A stretch of DNA of 64,000 nucleotides from Saccharomyces uvarum (Eukaryota > Ascomycota > Saccharomycetes > Saccharomycetales > Saccharomycetaceae). Below, one piece after another: positions 29,109-38,770 of this stretch. The stretch is taken from NCBI GenBank assembly GCA_947243795.1, contig OX365936.1, forward strand, positions 1-64,000. Direction: 5' to 3'. A program made the translations under genes and the position numbers. Below the pieces are notes generated by a model, which saw only the letters and a program-made list of their open reading frames with translations, did no database searches and was not told where the DNA came from. Positions within the stretch are counted from its first letter, which is position 1; each line of letters starts with the position of its first letter.

Positions 29109-29394
29109 ATGACATTGGTAAGTACCTTGAGTGAACTAGCAACAGCGCATGCGCACGATACTAACAAGACGGTTTAAGTAGGTGGGTAAAGTAGTGCACA
29201 TATCGATAGATTTGGTCCTGGTATCAACATGCCTCGCGGGGATTAAGCGCAATACAGGGCTGACTCCCAAGCTGGAGACTCTGGACAACCTGACCATGAG
29301 AAACTACATGAAGCGATACTTGAATGTGGGGGAGTCTGTGTACGACTACTCCGTTGCCACGTGTGGCTCCTCGACCTACTTCGCTAGGAAGTAA
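29109..29394 (+). CDS. YIL156W-B: YIL156W-B, DUF1748 protein, spliced
   Basis: Two exons. Exon 1 is ATGACATTG (29109-29117). The intron (29118-29181) starts GTAAGTA, has the branch point TACTAAC at 29159-29165 and ends TAG. Exon 2 is 29182-29394. The product is 73 residues (MTLVGKVVHISIDLVLVSTC...). It belongs to the small fungal DUF1748 family, with conserved RNTGL and YLNVGESVYDYSVA. The first hydrophobic stretch could be a membrane segment. Function is unknown. The 64-nt intron is near the lower size limit for yeast. The alternative AAG at 29176-29178 would put the reading frame out, so TAG is the acceptor. Confidence 0.9.
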
Positions 29395-29542
29395 GTATGT
29401 GTATAGTCTATTTATAGTGTTGATAATATTTTGTATAACGGCACCCAGCCGGGGGCCAAAATTAATAACCGCAATTTCAAAAGTAATCGCTGTAGTTTTC
29501 ACACAGGAACATTGAGTACCAGACGATGGCAAGGGTACGAGC

Positions 29543-32500
29543 ATGCATCCACATACCACGTCGTTCACGCCCGAGTACTCGAATGAGTTACTGCGAAGGG
29601 TCCGAGACCTGTACCACGAAGATATCAAGCACTATTATCCGCAGTTGAAGCTGGAGAAGCTATTAGACCTGCTGGAACATACTGAGTACCTGTTCGAGTT
29701 ATACCTGGACTCAATGCGCCACGAGAGGCCCAACGATGCGCTGACGGCGTTCATCATCGGGTGCTACTACGTGTTCCTGATCATTCCACAATCGTTGCAG
29801 TTTCAAACACGAAATAAGTCCTACAGCATTTACAGTGATCTAAAGAAGATGTACGAGAACGAAATGAACATGACTAATGTAGTGCTCATGGTAAAGAAGG
29901 AAATTGGGGTGGTTCTGGATGACTCGGTCAAGCACGTTGTCGGTATTGAGCACAGAATCACCAAGAAAAGGGCATATTCTGTACCAGGCATTGATCTCTC
30001 AGACCAATTGGCGTCACTATCACTGGACTCTGTAGGATCGCGGGGACACCTCCATAAGACCTCGTCTACAGAAGAAGATGCGGACCAATCTTCACCGGTT
30101 TGGACGGCACCAAACCTGGAGCCTAATGATCAATTGAAACTGGCTTTATTGCCCGAAGTAATACCTACACCAGCCTTCCCTGAGTCAGCAAGAAAGACGA
30201 GTACTCCAGTGATACGATCTGTTCTATTGGAAGATGTGCCCTATACTTGCAACGATAACGACGACACATCTGCACCATCAGATCAACCGTTTGGCGAAAT
30301 CACCGCAGATAGGTCCGTGACTCATCGGAAGGACTCCTACCATTCCGTTTACATGGTGGATAGCGATACTTTTAAAAGTGATAATGACGATCTATTGAAT
30401 GTCGAAACCGATGGGTTCATCCAGAGTTTAGAAATCTTACAAAAGCAAAGTATAATTACTGCACCTGAATTATTTACTATTTTATCAAATCAAAGTGAGA
30501 GTGAGAAGCTTCTACTTATTGATTTAAGAATACCACAAAGGTCTGCATTGAATAACATCGTGGCACCGAATTTGGTGAAAATTGATCCGAATTTATTATG
30601 GGACAAGAAGACGAACACACCGGTTTATCAAGATGACACATTGGAGCACTTACTAAAGGGAAATGAAAATTTCATAAATCGAGATAAATTTCAATACGTC
30701 GTTTGTTATTCAGATGTGAAAACCTTTATGACTATGAATTTTGACTATTCATTTATTTTCTTTTATTTGCTGCTGACTTCTCAAAAGACTCATTTGGCCA
30801 CTGTACCTACTGCCCTGCTAGGCGGGTATGAAAAATGGAAGAAAACCCTACATACGTATGCCCAGCAGTACCATATTACTATTGATGATTACTTGTATAG
30901 GCCTTATTCCCAAAAGGCTCGCCACCAACAACAGCAGCAGCAGCAGCAGCAGCAACAACAACAACAACCAAGCTCCCAAGATTCATCCTCTAGTAAAGAA
31001 TCATCTGCAAAAATTCCCGAACCTCCTTCCTGGAAGCCTCCTGATTTACCCATAAGGTTAAGAAAACGCCCTCCGCCACCACTGCCTGTAACGATGCCCA
31101 CAACTCCAGAGAATCCGCCTCCTTTGCCCCCCAAGATAATGGTTCATCCACACGATGACCTTCAACTTCGACAACCACCAATACCAGCAAGACAGCATGT
31201 GAAAAAACAGCAACTCAACTCCAATGAAATTATTCAAAGGAAAAGGCAGCAGCAACACCAGCATTACGACCAACAATTACTGCAACCACAACCACAGAGA
31301 GTATACCATATACCAACTATTGAACAAAGTTCGAATGTATATGTCTCGCTTTCAATTACAGGTCTAAGGAACCTGGGTAATACTTGTTATATTAATAGTA
31401 TGATTCAGTGCCTATTTGCCGCGAAAGTATTTCGTACACTTTTCATTTCGTCTAAATATAAGAGCTACCTCCAACAACCGAGAGGCAACAGATTGCAGTC
31501 TCCAAGACTTTCTAATTCATTAAATATGCTTTTCGATAAGATGTACTTGAACGGTGGTTGTTCAGTCGTACCAACGGGGTTTCTCAAGGTTGTTAATCAA
31601 TTACGTCCTGACTTGAAAATTCCTGATGACCAACAGGATACCCAAGAGTTCTTAATGATACTCTTGGATAGACTACATGATGAATTGTCCAATCAACCAC
31701 ATGTGGCAAGTGATTATCCGGATTTGTTGTTGTATGATGCGGATGGGCTAAAGGTTTCAAACAAAGAATATAAACACTGGTTTGATAAAAACGTAATCGG
31801 AAATGGTATCTCGCCTATTGATGATATTTTTCAAGGTCAAATGGAAAACAGTCTACAATGTAAAAGATGCGGTTATACGACTTTTAACTATAGTACATTC
31901 TACGTTTTGTCACTGGCTATCCCAAGACGCTCTATGAAATTAAGCAAACTCGGTAGACCCAATGAAAAGAGAGTTAAGCTAGAAGATTGTATTAACATGT
32001 TCACAAGCGATGAAGTGCTGTCCGGTGAAAATGCCTGGGATTGTCCGCGCTGTGGACCTACAGCGTCTACCTCTCTATCTGCATCTGCATTAGAAAATGA
32101 TTCTAACATTGTGAAGAGTAAAAAGAAGAAAAGTCGGTTTTTCACGTTACATACAAGATCCAAGCGTCGTCATCTTGATTTTTTTGGAGACAGTACTAAC
32201 GAGAGCACTAGTAATTATCCTGTACATTTTGAACGTGAAAGATCGAGGTCTCCCTTCAAAATGCTGGGTGGTGGTGGGAAAAGATCCCATTCTAATACGC
32301 CGTTTGCTAACAGCAGTAATGACGGTAACAATTTCAACGATTTCAAAAATAAAAAACTAACCACAGTGAAAACGATAAATTTTGTAACTTTACCAAAGAT
32401 TTTGGTTATCCATCTCTCGCGATTTTACTATGATTTGACCAAGAAAAACAACACCGTTATAACATATCCTCTGATACTAAACATAATATTGAAAAACAAT

Positions 32501-32737
32501 GATACTATGAAATATAGGCTATTTGGAGTGGTTAACCATACGGGTACGTTAATCAGCGGCCATTACACGTCATTGGTGAATAAAGATTTAGAGCATAATG
32601 TGGACATTGGGCGTTCCAAGTGGTATTATTTTGATGATGAAGTTGTCAAGGCGGACAAGAAGCATGGCTCTGACAAGAGCTTGAAGATCTCGAGCAGTGA
32701 CGCTTACGTTTTGTTTTATGAACGGGTTCATGATTAG
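29543..32737 (+). CDS. UBP7: Ubiquitin-specific protease Ubp7
   Basis: A 1,064-residue cysteine deubiquitinase with a role in endocytosis through SH3-type partners. A rhodanese-like domain spans ~300-450 (ITAPELFTILSN, LLLIDLRIPQRSALN). A polyglutamine run of 14 lies at ~462-475, then proline-rich SH3-binding stretches (RKRPPPPLPV, PPPLPPK). The catalytic USP domain runs from ~605, with Cys615 in GLRNLGNTCYINSM and His1007 in NHTGTLISGHYTSL. A zinc-finger Cys pair set (CKRCGY...CPRCG) is present. S. cerevisiae has about nine more N-terminal residues. Here the equivalent codon is GTA, so 29543 is the first usable ATG. Confidence 0.96.
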   Translation: MHPHTTSFTPEYSNELLRRVRDLYHEDIKHYYPQLKLEKLLDLLEHTEYLFELYLDSMRHERPNDALTAFIIGCYYVFLIIPQSLQFQTRNKSYSIYSDLKKMYENEMNMTNVVLMVKKEIGVVLDDSVKHVVGIEHRITKKRAYSVPGIDLSDQLASLSLDSVGSRGHLHKTSSTEEDADQSSPVWTAPNLEPNDQLKLALLPEVIPTPAFPESARKTSTPVIRSVLLEDVPYTCNDNDDTSAPSDQPFGEITADRSVTHRKDSYHSVYMVDSDTFKSDNDDLLNVETDGFIQSLEILQKQSIITAPELFTILSNQSESEKLLLIDLRIPQRSALNNIVAPNLVKIDPNLLWDKKTNTPVYQDDTLEHLLKGNENFINRDKFQYVVCYSDVKTFMTMNFDYSFIFFYLLLTSQKTHLATVPTALLGGYEKWKKTLHTYAQQYHITIDDYLYRPYSQKARHQQQQQQQQQQQQQQPSSQDSSSSKESSAKIPEPPSWKPPDLPIRLRKRPPPPLPVTMPTTPENPPPLPPKIMVHPHDDLQLRQPPIPARQHVKKQQLNSNEIIQRKRQQQHQHYDQQLLQPQPQRVYHIPTIEQSSNVYVSLSITGLRNLGNTCYINSMIQCLFAAKVFRTLFISSKYKSYLQQPRGNRLQSPRLSNSLNMLFDKMYLNGGCSVVPTGFLKVVNQLRPDLKIPDDQQDTQEFLMILLDRLHDELSNQPHVASDYPDLLLYDADGLKVSNKEYKHWFDKNVIGNGISPIDDIFQGQMENSLQCKRCGYTTFNYSTFYVLSLAIPRRSMKLSKLGRPNEKRVKLEDCINMFTSDEVLSGENAWDCPRCGPTASTSLSASALENDSNIVKSKKKKSRFFTLHTRSKRRHLDFFGDSTNESTSNYPVHFERERSRSPFKMLGGGGKRSHSNTPFANSSNDGNNFNDFKNKKLTTVKTINFVTLPKILVIHLSRFYYDLTKKNNTVITYPLILNIILKNNDTMKYRLFGVVNHTGTLISGHYTSLVNKDLEHNVDIGRSKWYYFDDEVVKADKKHGSDKSLKISSSDAYVLFYERVHD
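30920..30968. repeat. CAA/CAG repeat coding polyglutamine in UBP7
   Basis: Alternating blocks of CAG and CAA code for a run of 14 glutamines between the rhodanese and USP domains. The mixed CAG/CAA make-up limits slippage, but the length should still vary among isolates. Confidence 0.85.
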
Positions 32738-33143
32738 TAAAATATTGCATTTTTTATATATACCATATACAATGTACTTTAAAACCCCAGACTAAACTTC
32801 GGCGCATTTGTTTTTATGTTTTGTCAGTGCAAGGGAAGAAAGAAAGTAATAAAACAGAATATAAAAATTTACAGGATGAATATATATATATATACGGTAA
32901 CATGTATTGAAAAGAGAGAATATAAAGAAACTAGGGCAGTCATAATTTGAACATCAAAAGTTTTAATAAAGTCACTATTGTTGGCTTTCTCAGGTCCATT
33001 GCCATTTTTTTTTTTTTTTTTTTTTTGATGTTATTTCTCATTGTAACTATTTTTTTTAAAGGATTTCTTGTATTTTTTTTCTTGCTTAGTTTGAAATTAG
33101 CCAATAGCGGCGGGTGTCATAACAATCATCATCATCATTATTT
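32738..33143. other. UBP7-GUT2 convergent region
   Basis: It holds the 3' regions of both genes: TATATA efficiency-type elements, a (TA)7 tract at about 32,880-32,894 and a 22-T run at 33005-33026. There is no gene. Confidence 0.6.
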
Positions 33144-35093
33144 TTAGACACCAAATGTCTTGATAAAGTTAACGGTCTTTTCGAGTTCCCATTGTCTTTT
33201 CTTATCCGACCAATTGAACTCGTCACCCATAACTTTAACGGTGGCATGGACGGAATTCAAAGCCTCCTTGGCGTCCAAGAAGGCAAACCTTGTTCTTCTC
33301 AAAAGGAAGTCCAAGGGCGTTCTGCAGTATTCGTATTGCATCGAGTACTTCAACTCACCAATGGTGAAGGGATACCTGAAGGTGTCGAAGTTGACCAAGT
33401 TATTTTCCTCGTTGGAATAGATGGTGTTATTTTCCTTGTCGGCTAGGGACAAGGGCAATTTGTTTTCCATGGATTCTTTGAAAAACTCGCAAATGATGGA
33501 GGAGCGGGTCCCGTAGTTTTCGACCAAGTAATTGGACATCTTGGAGGACAGGTGGTAATTCTGAGCGAGAAGAGCCACATAATTCTGCGTCCATTCCTCT
33601 GCTCCGGCCAGCTTGATGTCTCTTGTGTGGCAAGGTTTCAAGTTGTGGAACCCACCGGCCTCGACGACTTTGTCGATGGTTTCTTCGGCCATCTGTCTAT
33701 AAGTGGTCCATTTACCACCAGCAATGGTGATCAGGCCGTTGTCGGAAGTGAACAGGAAGTGTGATCTGACCACGCCCTGGGTGGCCGAGCCCTTTTTGCC
33801 GCCCGCGGGAATTGAACGCGGGTCTCTGACCAAGGGCCTGACACCTGCCCAGGCGCTAAGGACGTCCTCTCGCTTGACGGGGAACTCGATGTAGTGCTGC
33901 AGTTCTTTCAAGATGTCCTGGATGTCGGCCTCTGTGGGCATGGGGTTTTCCGGGACCTGTTTCAAGGGAATATCCGTGGTGCCCGCGAGGACTTTGCCCT
34001 GCCAAGGCAAAAAGAACATCACTCTGCCGTCAGAAGTCCTGACGTCGAGCAGACCCATGTCCTTCGGACAGTAAAACGAGGGCAGAACGATGTGGACACC
34101 GATGGAGGGGATGACCATCTCCGGGTCCATCACGGCGACCTGGTTGAACGCGGACTTGATCTTGGAGTTGTCGTTCAAGGGCGAGTTGGGCTGGCCCGTG
34201 GGGTTACGGTCCATCTGCAAGATGGCGTCACTGTAGGGGCCCGTGGCGTTGACCACGCACTTGGCGTTGATCCTGACGAGCTCGTTGGTCTCGACGTCGC
34301 GCGCCTCGGCGCCCACGACCTTGCCCGAGGCCGGGTCCTTGATCAGCTTCTGGACCTCGACGTAGTTCAGCACCGTGGCGCCGTTCTCGACGGCGGTGAT
34401 GGCCAAAGTGGCGTTCAACCGCGAGTCGTTGAACGACCCGTCGTGGTACACGAGCGACGCCTTCAGGTTGTCCGTGGTCAGCATGGGCGCCTTCTCCACG
34501 GTCGCAGACTTGGACAGCAGGTACGAGCTCTTCAGGTTCTGCTTGCCCGCGAAGAAGTCGTAGAACTTGCACCCTGCATAGATGTACGGCACCTGCCACG
34601 TGTTGTAGATGGGGATGAGGATGGGTAGCACCGTGCACAGGTGCGGCGCGGTGTTGATGAGGTGTTTGCGCTCGTTGAGCGCCTCGATCACCAGGTCCAG
34701 CTGCGCCTTGGAGAACTCCCAGAACGCCTTCTCCAGGTACCGCACGCCGCCGTGAATCATCTTGGTGGACTTGGACGACGTGCCCGAGGCAAAGTCGCCC
34801 TTCTCGACCAGCGCCACGTTGAGGCCTCTAGTGGCGGCGTCCAGGGCGCACCCGGTCCCGGTGGCCCCGCCACCGATGATCAGCACGTCGAACTGGTGCG
34901 TCTTGCCCAGCCGGTCCAGCAGGTCTCGCCTGCCCACCTGCGGCGGAGCCGCAGTGGGGAATTGCACCATATAGCTGGGGTCATTGTGTACCAGGGGTCC
35001 TTCGCCCTGCGAAGCCATCCAGTACGCCGCCCCGGAAGCCGTGGCGGCAGCAGCAACAGTAGCAGCAGCTCTTCTTCTTGTCAGTGAAAACAT
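33144..35093 (-). CDS. GUT2: Mitochondrial FAD glycerol-3-phosphate dehydrogenase
   Basis: A 649-residue enzyme of the mitochondrial inner membrane that oxidises glycerol-3-phosphate to dihydroxyacetone phosphate and feeds electrons to ubiquinone. It acts with Gut1 in glycerol use and with Gpd1/2 in the redox shuttle. The basic, Ala-rich presequence (MFSLTRRRAAATVAAAATA) is followed by the FAD-binding FDVLIIGGGATGTGCALDAA and the family block GTSSKSTKMIHGGVRYLEK. The start is placed at 35093 (ATG, matching S. cerevisiae). The longer frame to 35120 begins with TTG. The 5' two-thirds are extremely rich in G/C-ending codons, which produces a 244-codon antisense frame. Confidence 0.97.
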   Translation of the reverse strand: MFSLTRRRAAATVAAAATASGAAYWMASQGEGPLVHNDPSYMVQFPTAAPPQVGRRDLLDRLGKTHQFDVLIIGGGATGTGCALDAATRGLNVALVEKGDFASGTSSKSTKMIHGGVRYLEKAFWEFSKAQLDLVIEALNERKHLINTAPHLCTVLPILIPIYNTWQVPYIYAGCKFYDFFAGKQNLKSSYLLSKSATVEKAPMLTTDNLKASLVYHDGSFNDSRLNATLAITAVENGATVLNYVEVQKLIKDPASGKVVGAEARDVETNELVRINAKCVVNATGPYSDAILQMDRNPTGQPNSPLNDNSKIKSAFNQVAVMDPEMVIPSIGVHIVLPSFYCPKDMGLLDVRTSDGRVMFFLPWQGKVLAGTTDIPLKQVPENPMPTEADIQDILKELQHYIEFPVKREDVLSAWAGVRPLVRDPRSIPAGGKKGSATQGVVRSHFLFTSDNGLITIAGGKWTTYRQMAEETIDKVVEAGGFHNLKPCHTRDIKLAGAEEWTQNYVALLAQNYHLSSKMSNYLVENYGTRSSIICEFFKESMENKLPLSLADKENNTIYSNEENNLVNFDTFRYPFTIGELKYSMQYEYCRTPLDFLLRRTRFAFLDAKEALNSVHATVKVMGDEFNWSDKKRQWELEKTVNFIKTFGV

Positions 35094-35294
35094 AGCAGCT
35101 GTGATGGGGGGCTGTCTCAAGCACGAATGAAGAGAACGAAAATGCGATTCGTTCGTTTTTGTGGCTGTTCCCTTTTAAGTTTATATACAAAAAGGAAGCG
35201 TGCGGGGTTGCAAAATAAGGTTGCGAGGCCAGCGTATCGGAGCAGCGAAAACGAAGGGCATATAGGAGGTGTTGCTACATAGACGTATGAGTGT

Positions 35295-35320
35295 GTATGT
35301 ATGTATGTATGTATGTATGT
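35295..35320. repeat. (GTAT)6 microsatellite
   Basis: Six perfect GTAT units in the short interval between IMP2' and GUT2. Confidence 0.9.
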
Positions 35321-35377
35321 AATGTGGGTGGGTGAGGGCGTGTTGCTAAAAAGAAGTGGTATGCGGCGATTGGTTGG

Positions 35378-36427
35378 TCACTCGCAGATGCCCTTGCGCT
35401 TGGCACGCTTGAGCTTCTTCCTCACGGCGAGGGTGGGCACGGAGCAGACGAAGTTCTGCAACGTGCCCAGGATGACGGATAGCGAGCAGCACAGGGCGAT
35501 TGGCTTGAGGCCGTGAATCATCTCGTTGAGCAGGTGCTTCGGGTACGGGTGCGTCAGGGAGAGGGTGATGACGTCGAGGTCGTCGAGGACGCCCGCGACG
35601 CAGTCGAAGAGGTGCATGACGTGCTTGCGGATGCGGGCGACGTTGGCCAGCATCTGGGAGTCGTCCTCCGGGGTGGAGGGCTCCCAGTGCACAATGTAGA
35701 GGGTGTCGCCCTGGTTGAGCACGGCGCCCATGAGGTAAGTCAGGGCGTAGGTGGACTCGCTGCTGAGGTCTGTGTAGAGGATGAAGCAGCGCTGGGCGCC
35801 GGGCTCTGCGCCGGCGCCCTTGGTGAGCAGCTGCATGGCCCTGACGTACCCGCCGGCGAGTCGCTCCAGCGACACGCCGTCGTCCTCGTGGCCGCGGATG
35901 CTGATCTCGTACTTGGCTATCCACGGCTTGCTGGAGTCCAGCACGTCGTTGATGCTGGTGCAGAAGTTGGGCAGCACCTTCATGCCCAGGTCGTAGTGGA
36001 ACTCCTCGTCGATCTCGAGGTCGTTGTCGACGTCGCTGACCTGCTCCTCGTCGGACTCCTCGTCGTCCAGATCCTCGCCTTCGTCGTCGTCGTTGGGGCC
36101 GTTGGGGCCGTCTTCGTCTTCTTCTTCCGAGTCCAGGTCCAGGTCCACGACCCGCAACCGCATCGACGGGTCCTGCCTCAACACCGTCCACTTGAGGAAC
36201 TGCTCCTCCCGCACCCTGCTGCGGGAGGAGGCCCTGCTCCTGGACCGCGACACGCTGCTTGCGTACGGGTCGCGCTCGCCTCTCTTCTTCTTGCTACGGC
36301 CTCTTTCCCTGTGGCCCCTTTCGAGCTGTTCCGAGTCGAACTCCACCGTGGTGGGCGTCTCCGGCTTGGTTTGGTGCAGGTTCGTCTGCGCACCGTCCGG
36401 CGTGGTCAGCAATATGCTCTTGTGCAT
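35378..36427 (-). CDS. IMP2': Transcriptional activator Imp2'
   Basis: A 349-residue protein at the YIL154C position. In S. cerevisiae it is needed for glucose-repressed sugar use and for resistance to oxidative and DNA-damaging agents. The N-terminal third is basic and Ser-Arg rich (RSKKKRGERD, SRSRSRASSRSR). It is followed by a long acidic segment (DSEEEDEDG, DDDEGEDLDDEESDEEQ), which fits an activation domain. The C-terminal half has ILYTDLSSESTYALTYLMGA and IRKHVMHLFDCVAG and resembles a universal-stress-protein-like fold (my inference). Nearly all codons end in G or C, so both a 281-codon alternative frame and a 341-codon antisense frame overlie it. Confidence 0.95.
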   Translation of the reverse strand: MHKSILLTTPDGAQTNLHQTKPETPTTVEFDSEQLERGHRERGRSKKKRGERDPYASSVSRSRSRASSRSRVREEQFLKWTVLRQDPSMRLRVVDLDLDSEEEDEDGPNGPNDDDEGEDLDDEESDEEQVSDVDNDLEIDEEFHYDLGMKVLPNFCTSINDVLDSSKPWIAKYEISIRGHEDDGVSLERLAGGYVRAMQLLTKGAGAEPGAQRCFILYTDLSSESTYALTYLMGAVLNQGDTLYIVHWEPSTPEDDSQMLANVARIRKHVMHLFDCVAGVLDDLDVITLSLTHPYPKHLLNEMIHGLKPIALCCSLSVILGTLQNFVCSVPTLAVRKKLKRAKRKGICE

Positions 36428-36451
36428 CGTGGTTCTTGTTGCTGTGCGTGG

Positions 36452-36475
36452 CTCTCTCTCTCTCTCTCTCTCTCC
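36452..36475. repeat. (CT)11 tract in IMP2'-RRD1 divergent promoter
   Basis: A pyrimidine dinucleotide run 25-48 bp upstream of IMP2', in a 201-bp shared promoter. GA/CT tracts of this kind disfavour nucleosomes. Confidence 0.85.
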
Positions 36476-36628
36476 CTTTTATTGCTCTTGTGCTTAAATC
36501 AACCTTTTTTCCGGAACTTTAAAGCCTTCTTAAGATGATGATAATGATGGAAAAAATGATAAAAATGATAAATAGTGATACAGAAACGCACAGCGACGAA
36601 CACCAAAACAAGCAGCCGCAACCAAGCC

Positions 36629-37810
36629 ATGTCCCTGGATCACGTCGACTGGCCGCACGCCACGTTCTCCACGCCCATGAAGCGCATCTTCGACACGCAG
36701 ACCACGCAGGACTTCCAGTCCTCGCTGGCCATCCACAGAATCAAGTACCATCTGCACAAGTACACCACCCTGATGTCGCATTGTGCGGACCCCGACCCGC
36801 ACGCCACGGCCTCGTCGATCCCCATGGTCAACGGGCTGATGGCCGTGCTGGACAGGTTTGCGCAGCTGATCGACGACACCCCGCCGCTGCCGGGCCCCAG
36901 AAGGTACGGCAACCTGGCGTGCCGTGAGTGGCACTACAAGCTGGATGCGCACTTGGCTCAATGGCTCCAGGAGGTGCTGCCTGCAGAGTACCACGCCGTG
37001 GTACCCGAACTGCAGTACTACTTGGGCAACAGCTTTGGTTCGTCGACGAGGCTGGACTACGGCACGGGCCACGAGCTCTCGTTCATGGCCACCGTCGCGG
37101 CCCTGGACCTGCTGGGGCTGTTCCCGCACTTGAGGGGCACCGACGTGTTTCTGCTGTTCAGCAAGTACTACGCGATCATGAGGAGGCTGATCCTCACGTA
37201 CACGCTTGAGCCCGCTGGGTCACATGGCGTGTGGGGGCTCGACGACCACTTCCATCTGGTCTACATCCTGGGCTCATCGCAATGGCAGCTGCTCGATGCG
37301 CAGGCCCCGCTGCAGCCAAGAGAAGTACTGGACAAGTCGCTGGTGCGGGAGTACAAGGACACGAACTTCTACTGCCAGGGGATAAACTTCATCAACCAGG
37401 TGAAAATGGGGCCCTTTGAAGAGCACTCGCCCATCCTGTACGACATCGCCGTCACAGTGCCCCGCTGGTCCAAGGTCTGCAAGGGGCTTTTGAAGATGTA
37501 TTCTGTCGAGGTGTTGCAGAAGTTCCCCGTCGTGCAGCATTTCTGGTTCGGGACAGGCTTCTTCCCCTGGATCAACGTCCAAAATGGCACCGATCTGCCT
37601 GTTTTTGAAGAAAAGGAGGAAGAGAGTATAGACCAGGCCAATGCCACATCGGTCGCACCCGACCACACGTCCACACGGTTCCCATCGTCCACGTCGATGC
37701 CCCCTCCCATGGCCCCACCCTCTGGCAACAACATCAACTCTCTACTAAGCCACCAGAACCACACACACAGGAACCAGACATCTTCGTCAAGAGATAGACT
37801 ACGCAGATAA
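36629..37810 (+). CDS. RRD1: PP2A activator / prolyl isomerase Rrd1
   Basis: A 393-residue PTPA-family protein, the same length as S. cerevisiae Rrd1. It is a peptidyl-prolyl isomerase that activates Sit4/PP2A phosphatases and mediates the rapamycin response. Family blocks are present: RRYGNLACREW, YYLGNSFGSSTRLDYGTGHE, GSHGVWGLDDHFHL and KMGPFEEHSPILYDI. The C-terminal ~65 residues are disordered. The ATG at 36629 matches the known start. The frame extends further upstream only through a GTG. Of the first 44 codons, 41 end in G or C. The bias fades in the last quarter. Confidence 0.97.
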   Translation: MSLDHVDWPHATFSTPMKRIFDTQTTQDFQSSLAIHRIKYHLHKYTTLMSHCADPDPHATASSIPMVNGLMAVLDRFAQLIDDTPPLPGPRRYGNLACREWHYKLDAHLAQWLQEVLPAEYHAVVPELQYYLGNSFGSSTRLDYGTGHELSFMATVAALDLLGLFPHLRGTDVFLLFSKYYAIMRRLILTYTLEPAGSHGVWGLDDHFHLVYILGSSQWQLLDAQAPLQPREVLDKSLVREYKDTNFYCQGINFINQVKMGPFEEHSPILYDIAVTVPRWSKVCKGLLKMYSVEVLQKFPVVQHFWFGTGFFPWINVQNGTDLPVFEEKEEESIDQANATSVAPDHTSTRFPSSTSMPPPMAPPSGNNINSLLSHQNHTHRNQTSSSRDRLRR

Positions 37811-37951
37811 CACTACTGACACATATCAACATATACTGCATGCATTATAACTATACCTTTTCGGTTTTTTTTCTTTTCTGGCCCCTTTAATATATACATA
37901 TACATATACATATTTGTAATACATATATTCTTATAACGAGTTGAAGGAAAA

Positions 37952-38707
37952 ATGAAATCGATAATACAAGAAAACAGGTACGCAAAGAGAAACCGCAACC
38001 GTAAGCAGATGAGCCACAAGAGAAGAGGTCTGGTGATATACCAGGACCAGAAACAACAGCAGCACTCCTCCGGGCAGTCTATAAGTTCTCTAGCCTGGTC
38101 CGCGGCACAACAACAACAGCAGCACCAGCACCAGCACCACCACCCTTTGAAACAACAAAGCACCAACAATTTCACAGCAATATTATCGAAATCATGTTTA
38201 CGACAGGATGTTCAGCAAGACAACAGTCATCTCCCCATCTCATCGCTGGTTCTGAAGCAGCAGCAGCCCAGGAACATGCCGTCACAGAGCCCAGGTCCTC
38301 CCCTGCGAAAGCTAGTTCAAGACTCACAGTGGACTAGCTCCACAACCCATCGGCCCTTATGGAAGCAAGAGAAGCAACCCAAAGCGTTCTACCATACAGA
38401 CTCCAGACTCGTTTCGCAACTACATAGCTCCGTAAAGGACCTGGATACCATTATCCAAACGCATAAGCCAAGGTTTGACACAATTATTCACGACCTATCT
38501 CATACCACAATACTATCTTCAAACGAGCTGCTCATAAGGCTCCCGACGAAAGACACAATAATACTGCATAGCAGAACGCCCATCATCAATGCGGAATGGC
38601 TGCGGAATAAAGTTAGTAAGACTGGCGCCTCACTAGTGATCGATTCAAAATCCTTTTTGATCCTGTGTAACAATATGAAATGGTACCTGCACTGGAAGTT
38701 TATATGA
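37952..38707 (+). CDS. YIL152W: YIL152W-like protein of unknown function
   Basis: A 251-residue protein lying between RRD1 and ESL1, as YIL152W does. The N-terminus is very basic (RYAKRNRNRKQMSHKRRG), then there are Gln/His-rich low-complexity runs (AAQQQQQHQHQHHHPLKQQ). The C-terminal ~110 residues look folded: RLVSQLHSSVKDLDTIIQTH, ELLIRLPTKDTIILHSRTPI and the end WYLHWKFI. No catalytic motif is visible. The function is unknown to me. Confidence 0.88.
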   Translation: MKSIIQENRYAKRNRNRKQMSHKRRGLVIYQDQKQQQHSSGQSISSLAWSAAQQQQQHQHQHHHPLKQQSTNNFTAILSKSCLRQDVQQDNSHLPISSLVLKQQQPRNMPSQSPGPPLRKLVQDSQWTSSTTHRPLWKQEKQPKAFYHTDSRLVSQLHSSVKDLDTIIQTHKPRFDTIIHDLSHTTILSSNELLIRLPTKDTIILHSRTPIINAEWLRNKVSKTGASLVIDSKSFLILCNNMKWYLHWKFI

Positions 38708-38770
38708 TGTGATGTAATAGGATTCTCTGAAAAAAGAATGGACAAATATACTTAGTTATATATACATACA

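Noticed and set aside
33894-34628. 244-codon frame antisense to GUT2
   Set aside because: Its product is rich in Arg, Gly, Val and Leu, as expected from GC3-biased DNA read backwards.
36535-37129. Multiple frames on both strands over the 5' part of RRD1
   Set aside because: All are by-products of the GC3 bias. The RRD1 frame alone matches a known family.
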